From Bifidobacterium breve (GTDB taxonomy: Bacteria > Actinomycetota > Actinomycetes > S36-B12 > UBA5976): a stretch of DNA of 7,364 nt. Shown piece by piece: positions 1 through 6,142 of this stretch (position 1 is its first letter; the number at the start of each line of letters is the position of its first letter). The DNA is taken from assembly GCA_945861165.1 (NCBI GenBank), contig CAMATO010000049.1, positions 1-7,364 on the forward strand. Direction: 5' to 3'. The position numbers were made by a program, and so were the translations under genes. The notes beneath the pieces are model-generated. The model did no database searches. It worked only from the letters and a program-made list of their open reading frames with translations, and was not told the DNA's origin.

Positions 1-52
1 GAGTTTAGTGCCGACCCCCACGGGGCTGCATAGTCAAAAGTTGCTCATTTCG
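1..52. other. Unassigned left edge
   Basis: No gene can be assigned here. In plus frame 1 the bases read as ten codons closed by TAG at 31-33, so this could be the last few codons of a plus-strand gene from outside the window, but so short a tail proves nothing. A small CCCC/GGGG hairpin (15-18 with 22-25, loop CAC) is present without a T tract on either side. No tRNA or other RNA shape is recognisable. Confidence 0.2.
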
Positions 53-68
53 ATGTGAAATGTCACAC
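53..68. repeat. Small inverted repeat downstream of the carboxylase alpha gene
   Basis: ATGTGA (53-58) and TCACAC (63-68) pair around the loop AATG, giving five perfect pairs plus one wobble. It lies 9 bases past the minus-strand stop codon at 78-80. It could form a weak hairpin at the 3' end of the operon transcript, but no U-run follows directly, so it is not a convincing intrinsic terminator. The half-sites resemble CRP/GlxR-type TGTGA/TCACA, but the gap is 4 bases and not the usual 6. Confidence 0.3.
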
Positions 69-77
69 AAGAAATAC

Positions 78-1862
78 TTAAGAAAGATCCCTAAGTTCTA
101 GCAATACCGCACCGTTTGCAACAGATGCACCAACTTCAACAGAAAGTTCGCTTACCACCCCAGCTTTATGGGCAGAAATAGGTTGTTCCATTTTCATCGC
201 TTCAATGACAAATAAGAGTTCGCCTTCACTTACCGTTTGACCATTCTTGACCGCGATTTTTACCACGGTTCCTTGCATTGGACTTTGCACCGCATCAGAG
301 TCAAGGAAACCCAGGGTTGTTCTTTGATGTCTTGCCACAGGAGGTTTCTTTTGTTTAACCCCACCAGAGGTTAAACCATTTGGCATAGTGATTTCAAATC
401 TTTTTCCATTTATTTCAAGGACCAATGAGGATCTTTCATCATTTGAAATTGGAGTGGATGAATCTTTATATTGAGGGATCTCATTTATAAATTCATTTTC
501 AATCCAACTTGTGTAAATACTAAATTTTTGTAATTCATCAACTGGCGCAAAAGCTGGATCATTTAACACAGCTCGATGAAAGGGAAGTGCGGTGGCAATT
601 CCTTCTGCTTCAAATTCACTAAGAGCTCTTTTAGCTCTTTCGATTGCTTCTTTTCTGGTAGCACCGGTCACAATTAATTTGGCAAGTAGAGAATCAAAGT
701 TTCCACCGATTACATCTCCTTGTTTAAAACCTGCGTCAACTCTGACTCCGGTTCCACTTGGTTCTTTCCAAACTTTCAATTGACCTGGGGCAGGGAGAAA
801 GTTTCTTCCAGGATCTTCACCGTTAATGCGAAATTCAATACTATGACCGTTAATTATTGGATCGTGATAGCCAAGTTTTTCACCCCTGGCAATTCTTATT
901 TGCTCGCGAACTAAATCAATGCCAGTTACTTCTTCGCTTACTGGATGTTCTACTTGTAAACGAGTGTTTACTTCTAAGAATGAAATAGTTCCATCTTGTC
1001 CAATCAGAAACTCGCAAGTTCCAGCACCTACATAGTTTGCTTCTTTTAAAATAGCTTTGGATGAATCATAAAGTTGTCTTCTTTGTTCATCAGTTAAAAA
1101 CGGAGCGGGTGCTTCCTCAACAAGTTTTTGATGTCTTCTTTGCAAGGAACAATCTCGGGTAGAAACCACAACAACATTTCCATGTTGGTCGGCTAAGCAT
1201 TGAGTTTCCACATGGCGGGGGCGATCTAGGTATCTTTCAACAAAGCATTCACCTCGACCAAATGCTGCGGTTGCTTCTCTAACAGCTGATTCATAAAGTT
1301 CCACAATTTCTTCTTGGTTACGAGCAACTTTTAATCCTCGACCACCACCACCAAATGCGGCTTTAATCGCAATAGGTAAACCATGTTGGTTAGCAAAATC
1401 GACTACTTCACTAGCACTCTTTACAGGATCTTTGGTTCCTGGAACTAAAGGTGCACCAACTTTTGCGGCGATATGTCGAGCTTTAACTTTGTCACCTAAA
1501 GATTTAATGGCAGCAGGTGGTGGACCAATCCAAATTAACCCAGCATCAATAACACTTTGGGCAAAGTCAGCGTTTTCTGAAAGAAAACCGTAACCGGGGT
1601 GGATTGCATCAGATCCTGAACGTTGAGCAATTTCTAAAATTTTTGGAATAGATAGATAAGTTTCAGAAGCATTAGTTCCATTTAGTGAATAAGCTTCATC
1701 AGCATGCAATACATGTAGCGCATCTCTGTCTGGCTCGGCATAAATTGCCACACTTGAAATTCCAGAATCTTTACAAGCCCTGGCAATTCGAACAGCAATT
1801 TCACCACGATTAGCAATAAGTATTTTTGTTATGGAAAGATTTTGTGAGCCAGATTTAGCCAT
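78..1862 (-). CDS. accA3: Acetyl/propionyl-CoA carboxylase alpha subunit (biotin carboxylase fused to biotin carboxyl carrier domain)
   Basis: This 594-residue cytosolic protein uses ATP and bicarbonate to carboxylate its own biotin, then presents carboxybiotin to the beta subunit. The biotin carboxylase part spans about residues 12-455. It shows the N-terminal KILIANRGEIAVRI (13-26), the ATP-grasp glycine loop FGGGGRG (170-176), RDCSLQRRHQKLVEEAP (236-252), the metal/catalytic stretch EVNTRLQVEHP (297-307) and EFRINGEDP (343-351). A poorly conserved linker (about 456-520) leads to the carrier domain (about 524-592), where EAMKM places the biotinylated lysine at Lys557 (codon 192-194). Length and domain order match actinobacterial AccA3-type chains of about 590-600 residues. 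It starts at ATG, 11 bases after the maf stop, without a clear Shine-Dalgarno, and is the last gene of the operon. All key motifs are intact. The cellular acyl-CoA substrate is set by the partner beta subunit. Confidence 0.96.
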   Translation of the reverse strand: MAKSGSQNLSITKILIANRGEIAVRIARACKDSGISSVAIYAEPDRDALHVLHADEAYSLNGTNASETYLSIPKILEIAQRSGSDAIHPGYGFLSENADFAQSVIDAGLIWIGPPPAAIKSLGDKVKARHIAAKVGAPLVPGTKDPVKSASEVVDFANQHGLPIAIKAAFGGGGRGLKVARNQEEIVELYESAVREATAAFGRGECFVERYLDRPRHVETQCLADQHGNVVVVSTRDCSLQRRHQKLVEEAPAPFLTDEQRRQLYDSSKAILKEANYVGAGTCEFLIGQDGTISFLEVNTRLQVEHPVSEEVTGIDLVREQIRIARGEKLGYHDPIINGHSIEFRINGEDPGRNFLPAPGQLKVWKEPSGTGVRVDAGFKQGDVIGGNFDSLLAKLIVTGATRKEAIERAKRALSEFEAEGIATALPFHRAVLNDPAFAPVDELQKFSIYTSWIENEFINEIPQYKDSSTPISNDERSSLVLEINGKRFEITMPNGLTSGGVKQKKPPVARHQRTTLGFLDSDAVQSPMQGTVVKIAVKNGQTVSEGELLFVIEAMKMEQPISAHKAGVVSELSVEVGASVANGAVLLELRDLS

Positions 1863-1873
1863 GATTTATTACT

Positions 1874-2491
1874 TTATGCCATTTCCCATAGTGAAGTCCA
1901 CGAGAGTCCAAGTTCACGAACAATTTCACGTAACGCTGGAAGAGATAAGCCAACAACATTGCTGTGATCGCCATGTACCTGTTTGACAAATGCTGCACCC
2001 AGAGAATCGATTGTGAAAGCTCCAGCAACATGTAATGGTTCGGTTGTTGCTACATAATCAAGAATTTCTTGGTCATCAACATTTGCGAATTCAACTTTAG
2101 TTGAAATAACTCGAGTAATTGTTTGTTTATTATCTAATCTGATTACAGTGTGGCCAGTATGTAAAATTCCAGTTTTCCCACGCATTTGTTGCCAGCGCTC
2201 AATTGCGTTTTCTGCATTGAGAGGCTTACCAAGACTTTGAGAATTAAACTCAAGCATTGAATCAGCAGCAATAAGAATTCCGCTATCGAGAGAAATACTG
2301 TTACTTAGAACATAATTTGCTTTAGCAATGGAAAGCTCTTTGACAATTACTTCTGTTGCTGAGTTTTTGTATTGTGCTTCAATTTCTTTTTCATTAATTT
2401 CAGATGGAATAACAATTGGTTTAATGTTTTGGCTTCGAAGAAGCATCAATCTGGCAGGAGAGGCAGAAGCCAGGATTACAGGAAAACTCAT
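1874..2491 (-). CDS. maf: Maf family nucleoside triphosphate pyrophosphatase
   Basis: The protein is 205 residues long, normal for the family. Maf proteins are cytosolic enzymes that hydrolyse non-canonical or selected nucleoside triphosphates to the monophosphate and pyrophosphate; older annotations call them septum formation proteins. Visible motifs are the N-terminal phosphate-binding LASASPARLMLLR (7-19), ELSIAKAN (52-59), AADSM with the likely catalytic Asp77 (75-79; most members have ADT), GKPL (88-91), RWQQMRGKTGILHTGH (99-114), and HSNVVGLSLPALREIV (176-191). Its ATG overlaps the accE stop as ATGA (2488-2491), which implies translational coupling. Substrate class (dTTP/UTP type or m7GTP type) cannot be settled by eye. 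Maf between carboxylase subunit genes is a conserved actinobacterial arrangement, with no proven functional link to the carboxylase. Confidence 0.93.
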   Translation of the reverse strand: MSFPVILASASPARLMLLRSQNIKPIVIPSEINEKEIEAQYKNSATEVIVKELSIAKANYVLSNSISLDSGILIAADSMLEFNSQSLGKPLNAENAIERWQQMRGKTGILHTGHTVIRLDNKQTITRVISTKVEFANVDDQEILDYVATTEPLHVAGAFTIDSLGAAFVKQVHGDHSNVVGLSLPALREIVRELGLSWTSLWEMA

Positions 2492-2703
2492 GCTCCCGGT
2501 AGGTAGGAATATTGCCAGCCACTGTTTAGTTGTGGAGTATTTCTGAATCTAAATTGTGGACTATTCCAGTTACTTATTCTTTTCTTTTGCTTGCCTAGTT
2601 CTTCAGAAGAATTTTTTGCAACTTGCAAAGCTACGTGGATTGCAGCAATTTCATCGGCTGTGGGATTTCCTCTAATAATTTCAAATTCAAGTGGTTTGGT
2701 CAT
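2488..2703 (-). CDS. accE: Acyl-CoA carboxylase epsilon subunit
   Basis: This is a 71-residue protein. Actinobacterial epsilon subunits are small, poorly conserved proteins that bind the beta subunit and raise activity of the alpha-beta complex. The recognisable family signature is near the N terminus, IIRGNPTADEIAAIHVAL (9-26); the remainder is a basic linker (KKR around 40-42) and a Trp-containing tail ending WQYSYLPGA. The function call rests on this motif plus position directly behind the beta-subunit gene. Its ATG overlaps the upstream TGA as ATGA (2700-2703), and its own TGA overlaps the maf ATG (2488-2491). No Shine-Dalgarno precedes the start, which favours coupled re-initiation by ribosomes that finish the upstream gene. 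Confidence 0.88.
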   Translation of the reverse strand: MTKPLEFEIIRGNPTADEIAAIHVALQVAKNSSEELGKQKKRISNWNSPQFRFRNTPQLNSGWQYSYLPGA

Positions 2704-4289
2704 AAGGGAATATTTCCATGCTTCTTAGGTGGCATACTTTCACGTTTTGTTATTAATTGGCGAAGTCCTCTAATGATTCTGATTCTGGTTTCACTAGGTG
2801 CAATTACTGCATCTATCCAGCCACGTTCAGCTGCAACGTAAGGATTATCAAATGCTTCTTCATATTCACTAATTTTGTCAGCTCTTTCAGCGACTGGATC
2901 TTTTGCGGCAGTAATTTCTTTTCTAAACAAAATGTTTACCGCACCTTGAGCACCCATTACTGCAACTTGAGCTGTTGGCCATGCCAGATTTAAATCAGCA
3001 CCTAAGTGCTTTGAACCCATAACAATGTATGCACCGCCATAAGCTTTTCTGGTAATCACAGTTATTAATGGAACAGTTGCTTCGGCATAAGCATAAATTA
3101 ATTTTGCGCCGCGACGAATGATGCCACCATATTCTTGATCAACTCCAGGTAAGAAACCTGGAACATCAACAAAAGTAATGATTGGAATATTAAAAGCATC
3201 ACAGGTTCTAACAAATCGAGCAGCTTTTTCGGAAGCTTCAATATCTAAAGTTCCAGCAAATTGCATTGGTTGGTTTGCCACAATTCCTACACTTTGTCCT
3301 TCAATGCGACCAAAGCCAACCATTATGTTTGGTGCCCAACCGCCATGTATTTCAAAAAATTCATCATCATCCAATATGTGTTTAATTAGCACATGCATGT
3401 CATAGGGCTGATTTGGTGAATCAGGAACTAGTGAATCCATTTCCAAATCATGTTGGTTAATTTGTAAATCAACTTTGGATTCAAAATGTTGGGAAGGTTC
3501 AGCATTATTTGACGGTAAGAAACTTAAAAGTGTTCTCACGTAATCCAAAGCATCCTCTTCATCACTTGCCATGTAATGAGCAACACCTGATTTTGTGGCA
3601 TGTGCTCTTGCTCCACCTAAATCTTCAAAAGAAACTTCTTCGCCAGTCACAGTTTTTATAACATCTGGGCCTGTAATAAACATGTGTGAAGTTTTATCAA
3701 CCATGATCACAAAATCAGTTAAAGCTGGTGAATAAACTGCACCACCTGCGCAAGGGCCCATGATTATGGAAATTTGAGGAATAACTCCTGAAGCTCTGGT
3801 ATTTCTTAAAAATATTTCGCCATACATTGCCAATGAGGCAACACCTTCTTGGATTCTTGCTCCACCTGAATCGTTAATGCCAATAATTGGTGCACCAGAT
3901 TTAATTGCTAAATCCATTAACTTAACAATTTTTCCACCCATAGCTTCACCTAAAGATCCACCCATTGCTGTGAAGTCTTGGGAGTAAACATAAACAGGTC
4001 GACCATCAATAGTTCCAAAACCAGTAATAACACCATCTCCTGCTGGACGGTTTTTTTCCATACCAAAATTATTTTTTTGATGTCTAACTAATTCGTCAAT
4101 TTCTTGAAATGATTCAGGGTCAAGTAGGGCGGTTAATCTTTCACGAGCGCTTTGTTTACCTTTGGCATGCTGTTTATCTAAGGCAGTATTTGCTTGATCA
4201 ACATGAATTTCTTTTTTAATTTCAGCTAGATGAGCTAATTTTGACGCGGTAGTACGAGGATTTGCACCATCACTTGACTTTTTACCCAC
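2700..4289 (-). CDS. pccB: Acetyl/propionyl-CoA carboxylase beta subunit (carboxyltransferase)
   Basis: With the start chosen here the protein has 529 residues, normal for actinobacterial PccB/AccB/AccD5 chains. It transfers CO2 from carboxybiotin on the alpha chain to an acyl-CoA. It contains two crotonase-like halves. The N-terminal half has KQHAKGKQSARERL (39-52), DSGGARIQEG (140-149), GPCAGGAVYSPALTDF (178-193) and MFITGP (203-208). The C-terminal half has FVDVPGFLPG (373-382), RKAYGGAYIVMGSKHLGAD (414-432) and WPTAQVAVMGAQGAVNI (437-453). Residue 422 is Ile (codon 3024-3026), the AccB-like state at the specificity position. An ATG farther upstream (4376) is open in frame, but its extra 29 residues look unlike the family and would overlap birA. 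The GTG at 4289 has a good Shine-Dalgarno and begins where homologous chains begin. First gene of the operon. Confidence 0.95.
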   Translation of the reverse strand: MGKKSSDGANPRTTASKLAHLAEIKKEIHVDQANTALDKQHAKGKQSARERLTALLDPESFQEIDELVRHQKNNFGMEKNRPAGDGVITGFGTIDGRPVYVYSQDFTAMGGSLGEAMGGKIVKLMDLAIKSGAPIIGINDSGGARIQEGVASLAMYGEIFLRNTRASGVIPQISIIMGPCAGGAVYSPALTDFVIMVDKTSHMFITGPDVIKTVTGEEVSFEDLGGARAHATKSGVAHYMASDEEDALDYVRTLLSFLPSNNAEPSQHFESKVDLQINQHDLEMDSLVPDSPNQPYDMHVLIKHILDDDEFFEIHGGWAPNIMVGFGRIEGQSVGIVANQPMQFAGTLDIEASEKAARFVRTCDAFNIPIITFVDVPGFLPGVDQEYGGIIRRGAKLIYAYAEATVPLITVITRKAYGGAYIVMGSKHLGADLNLAWPTAQVAVMGAQGAVNILFRKEITAAKDPVAERADKISEYEEAFDNPYVAAERGWIDAVIAPSETRIRIIRGLRQLITKRESMPPKKHGNIPL

Positions 4290-4293
4290 GTGG

Positions 4294-4302
4294 TCCTCTC
4301 TC
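4294..4302 (-). promoter_or_regulatory. Shine-Dalgarno that fixes the carboxyltransferase start
   Basis: Read on the minus strand the bases are GAGAGAGGA, followed by CCAC and then GTG at 4289-4287. The purine-rich AGAGGA core sits 4-5 bases from the start codon. This supports GTG 4289 over the ATG at 4376. It is the clearest ribosome binding site in the minus-strand operon; the following genes rely on overlaps or short gaps. Confidence 0.7.
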
Positions 4303-4322
4303 GGAAAAAAAGGCTCTTGTCG

Positions 4323-4328
4323 TACGGT
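4323..4328 (+). promoter_or_regulatory. Predicted -10 element of birA (leaderless arrangement)
   Basis: TACGGT fits the actinobacterial -10 pattern TANNNT. Its last base lies 6 bases before the GTG at 4335, the distance expected between a -10 and the transcription start, so the mRNA would begin at the start codon. No good -35 is visible at the usual spacing (4300-4305 reads CTCGGA). It overlaps the opposite-strand -10 at 4324-4332. Confidence 0.45.
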
Positions 4329-4332
4329 AACA
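4324..4332 (-). promoter_or_regulatory. Predicted extended -10 promoter of the carboxylase operon
   Basis: Read on the minus strand the bases are TGTTACCGT, that is TGN followed by TACCGT (TANNNT), an extended -10. Transcription would begin near 4317, leaving a leader of about 28 bases that contains the Shine-Dalgarno at 4294-4302. The -35 region is weak, as is common for extended -10 promoters. It shares five bases with the predicted birA -10. Confidence 0.45.
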
Positions 4333-4334
4333 GT

Positions 4335-5144
4335 GTGACCGGATTTTTGAAGAATCGAGCGCCTCTTGATGCTCAATTATTGGAGAGCGAACTGCGTCTT
4401 CGTCAATGTTTATGGCAAAACGTGATTGTGAAAGATGAAGTAACTTCAACCAATGACATTGCAAAAGATTTAGTAAACAGCGGTGTTGAAGAAGGTACAT
4501 TTGTCATTGCAAATTTTCAATCTCAAGGCCGAGGTAGACAAAATAGAAATTGGCAAGCACCTAAGAATTCATCGATCTTTATCTCAATTATTTTGAAACC
4601 CAGAAGTGTAAACAATATTGGTTGGGTGCCATTACTTATTGGACTTTGTTTATATAAAACTATTGAGTCTGAGTCTAGAAAAAACATTAAAATTAAATGG
4701 CCTAACGATTTAGTTCAAATTGAAAATAAGCAAGAATTCAAGTTTGCAGGAATTTTGTTAGAAAAGCACAACGAACACGTGGTGGCAGGCATTGGTATTA
4801 ACTTTGATCAAGACAAGAACGAGTTACCTATTGAATTAGCAACGTCACTTAAGGAAATATTTGAGAATCCTATTTCCAAAGAGTCAGTAATAGCAGCTTT
4901 TGTGTCCGAATTAAGTGCTCGATGGCAGGAAGAAAACAATGCACAGACTTCACCCACTGCTTCATTTATGCGAGATTACAAAGCAAATTGTGTGACGATT
5001 AATAAAGAAATTATTGCCCAGATTCCGGGGGGAGAGGTAGTTAAAGCATTAGCAATCGATATTTCAGCTACTGGAGAGTTGATAGTTAAGACAGATTCCG
5101 GAAATAGATTTCTAAGTTCTGCCGACATTCACCTCATTAGTTAA
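4335..5144 (+). CDS. birA: Biotin--[acetyl-CoA-carboxylase] ligase (group I, no DNA-binding domain)
   Basis: This 269-residue protein activates biotin with ATP to biotinyl-5'-AMP and transfers it to the carrier lysine; the obvious substrate is Lys557 of the divergently encoded alpha chain. Motifs in order are EVTSTN (35-40), the adenylate-binding loop QSQGRGRQNRNW (62-73; Asn70 replaces the usual second glycine of GRGRxGRxW), KWPNDL with the catalytic lysine Lys121 (121-126), AGILLE (138-143), AGIGINF (151-157), and a C-terminal SH3-like domain (about 220-268). There is no N-terminal helix-turn-helix, so it should not act as a biotin-operon repressor. The frame is open back to a GTG at 4290, but that start abuts the opposite gene's start and has no Shine-Dalgarno. 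GTG 4335 gives an N terminus (MTGFLKNRAPLD) like that of mycobacterial BirA and lies correctly behind a -10. TTG 4347 is a weaker alternative. Confidence 0.92.
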   Translation: MTGFLKNRAPLDAQLLESELRLRQCLWQNVIVKDEVTSTNDIAKDLVNSGVEEGTFVIANFQSQGRGRQNRNWQAPKNSSIFISIILKPRSVNNIGWVPLLIGLCLYKTIESESRKNIKIKWPNDLVQIENKQEFKFAGILLEKHNEHVVAGIGINFDQDKNELPIELATSLKEIFENPISKESVIAAFVSELSARWQEENNAQTSPTASFMRDYKANCVTINKEIIAQIPGGEVVKALAIDISATGELIVKTDSGNRFLSSADIHLIS

Positions 5145-5147
5145 GAT
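5142..5147 (+). promoter_or_regulatory. Possible -10 element of purK, overlapping the birA stop
   Basis: TAAGAT fits TANNNT and ends 7 bases before the purK ATG, which would make a leaderless purK transcript. Its TAA is also the birA stop codon. No Shine-Dalgarno precedes purK, so either this promoter or read-through from birA must account for its translation. No recognisable -35 is seen. Confidence 0.35.
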
Positions 5148-5154
5148 TTTAAAT

Positions 5155-6132
5155 ATGACCAGTCAAACCCATTTTCCAACGGTTGGAATTATTGGCGCCG
5201 GACAAATGGCGCGCATGTTGATAGAGGCTGCCTCTAGATTAAATATTGATATCAAATTATTTAGTAAAGATTTAGCAGCAAGTGCAGCACTAATTGCTAA
5301 TAATGTAGTCATTGGAAGTATCAATAATTATGCCGAATTATCTTCATTTGCGACAGGGACAAATGTTGTCACTTTTGATACCGACCAATATGAATTTGAA
5401 AATTTAAAAAAGCTCGAAACTCAAGGTCAAATTTTTCAACCAGCTCTTTTAACAATTGAAACTTTGCAAAATTTAGAGCTAGTAAAAAAACTATTATTCG
5501 ATTCCAAACTACCTTTTAAAGATGCAGATATTAACTTTGAACGAGAGCTTTCTGTTCAGGTTGCGAGATCTCCCCACGGCCAAACTGTGGTTTATTCAGT
5601 TGCTCAAATTAAAAAAGCTGATGAAATATTACATGAAGTAATTGCGCCTGCGCCTGATTTGTCTGATGCTAAAGCTAGTGAATTGCAATTAATTGCACTT
5701 AAAATTTCTGAGATATTTAATATCGTTGGTGTTTTTAATGTGGAATTCCTTGATTTAGGAAATAATAAATTCTTAATCAGTGAAATCAAATTAGGGCCAA
5801 CTAATTCAGGCCACTGGACAATCGATGGTGCCACAACATCACAATTTGAAAACCATTTACGGGCAATTCTTGATTTACCTTTAGGTAGTCCAACTTTAGT
5901 TGCACCCATAACTGTCATGGTTAACGTTTTAGGTGGGCAATACTTAGATATGTATAAACCCTTTTTGCATTGCATGGCACATGATCCAGAACTACGGATA
6001 CATCTTTATGGCAAAGAAGTTAAAGCAGGAAGAAAAGTAGGACATGTCAATATCAGTGGTAATAATTTAGTTGATTTACTTGAGCGAGCACATCATGCTG
6101 CAGATTATTTAACTGGAAGAATTACCGAGTAA
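5155..6132 (+). CDS. purK: PurK-like N5-carboxyaminoimidazole ribonucleotide synthase lacking the ATP-grasp glycine-loop region
   Basis: PurK normally uses ATP and bicarbonate to convert AIR to N5-CAIR in purine synthesis. This 325-residue chain is clearly homologous: N-terminal GIIGAGQMARMLIEAA (11-26), RELSVQVARSPHGQ (130-143), IAPAPDL (163-169), SGHWTIDGATTSQFENHLRA (218-237), TVMVNVLGG (253-261), and YGKEVKAGRKVGHVN (285-299). Usual length is about 355-400 or more. LFDSKLPFKD (114-123) runs directly into INFERELSV (126-134); the intervening 55-60 residues, including the ATP-binding stretch usually like K-R-GGYDGKGQ, are absent. The usual NELAPRxHNSGH reads SEIKLGPTNSGH (209-220): Asn to Ser209, Arg to Gly214, His to Thr216. 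Acidic residues Glu197 and Glu210 remain. There is no stop or frameshift. purE, the usual next gene, is missing here. ATP-dependent activity is doubtful; it may be a pseudoenzyme, an early decaying gene, or a protein with a changed role. Confidence 0.88.
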   Translation: MTSQTHFPTVGIIGAGQMARMLIEAASRLNIDIKLFSKDLAASAALIANNVVIGSINNYAELSSFATGTNVVTFDTDQYEFENLKKLETQGQIFQPALLTIETLQNLELVKKLLFDSKLPFKDADINFERELSVQVARSPHGQTVVYSVAQIKKADEILHEVIAPAPDLSDAKASELQLIALKISEIFNIVGVFNVEFLDLGNNKFLISEIKLGPTNSGHWTIDGATTSQFENHLRAILDLPLGSPTLVAPITVMVNVLGGQYLDMYKPFLHCMAHDPELRIHLYGKEVKAGRKVGHVNISGNNLVDLLERAHHAADYLTGRITE

Positions 6133-6142
6133 TTATTCTTTT
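6116..6142 (+). terminator. Weak hairpin plus T-run spanning the convergent stop codons
   Basis: AATTAC (6120-6125) pairs perfectly with GTAATT (6129-6134) around loop CGA, and GAA (6116-6118) pairs with TTC (6136-6138) across one mismatch. TTTT follows at 6139-6142. The stem includes both the purK stop (6130-6132) and the LCP stop (6133-6135 on the minus strand). It is AT-rich with a tight loop, so strength is uncertain. It would serve purK better than the LCP gene, because the minus-strand side has a poorer U-tract. Confidence 0.4.

Noticed and set aside
15..25. CCCC-CAC-GGGG hairpin as a terminator
   Set aside because: Only four pairs and no T-run on either strand.
54..67. CRP/GlxR-like TGTGA...TCACA site
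   Set aside because: The half-sites are separated by 4 bases and not 6, and the site lies downstream of a gene's stop with no visible promoter, so a regulator site is not supported.
62..77. -10-like bases near the alpha gene 3' end as a promoter for another gene
   Set aside because: No start codon with a usable frame follows within the window on either strand.
592..914. Short plus-strand open frames inside the carboxylase alpha gene
   Set aside because: Shadow frames opposite a strongly conserved biotin carboxylase domain, with no recognisable motif.
4300..4330. Biotin operator (BirA or BioR type) in the birA/carboxylase gap
   Set aside because: The short CGTACG symmetry does not match a biotin operator I know, the ligase lacks a DNA-binding domain, and the same core occurs before an unrelated envelope gene.
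4335..4440. N-terminal DNA-binding domain of BirA
   Set aside because: Only about 35 residues precede the TSTN motif, too short for a helix-turn-helix domain, and no such pattern is visible.
5480..5550. Frameshift hiding the missing PurK segment in another frame
   Set aside because: The PurK frame is continuous across the junction and there are too few bases between the flanking motifs to encode the missing residues in any frame.
5604..5975. Minus-strand open frame of 123 residues inside purK
   Set aside because: It lies wholly within a clearly coding plus-strand frame, has no family motif and no ribosome binding site; it is a shadow frame.
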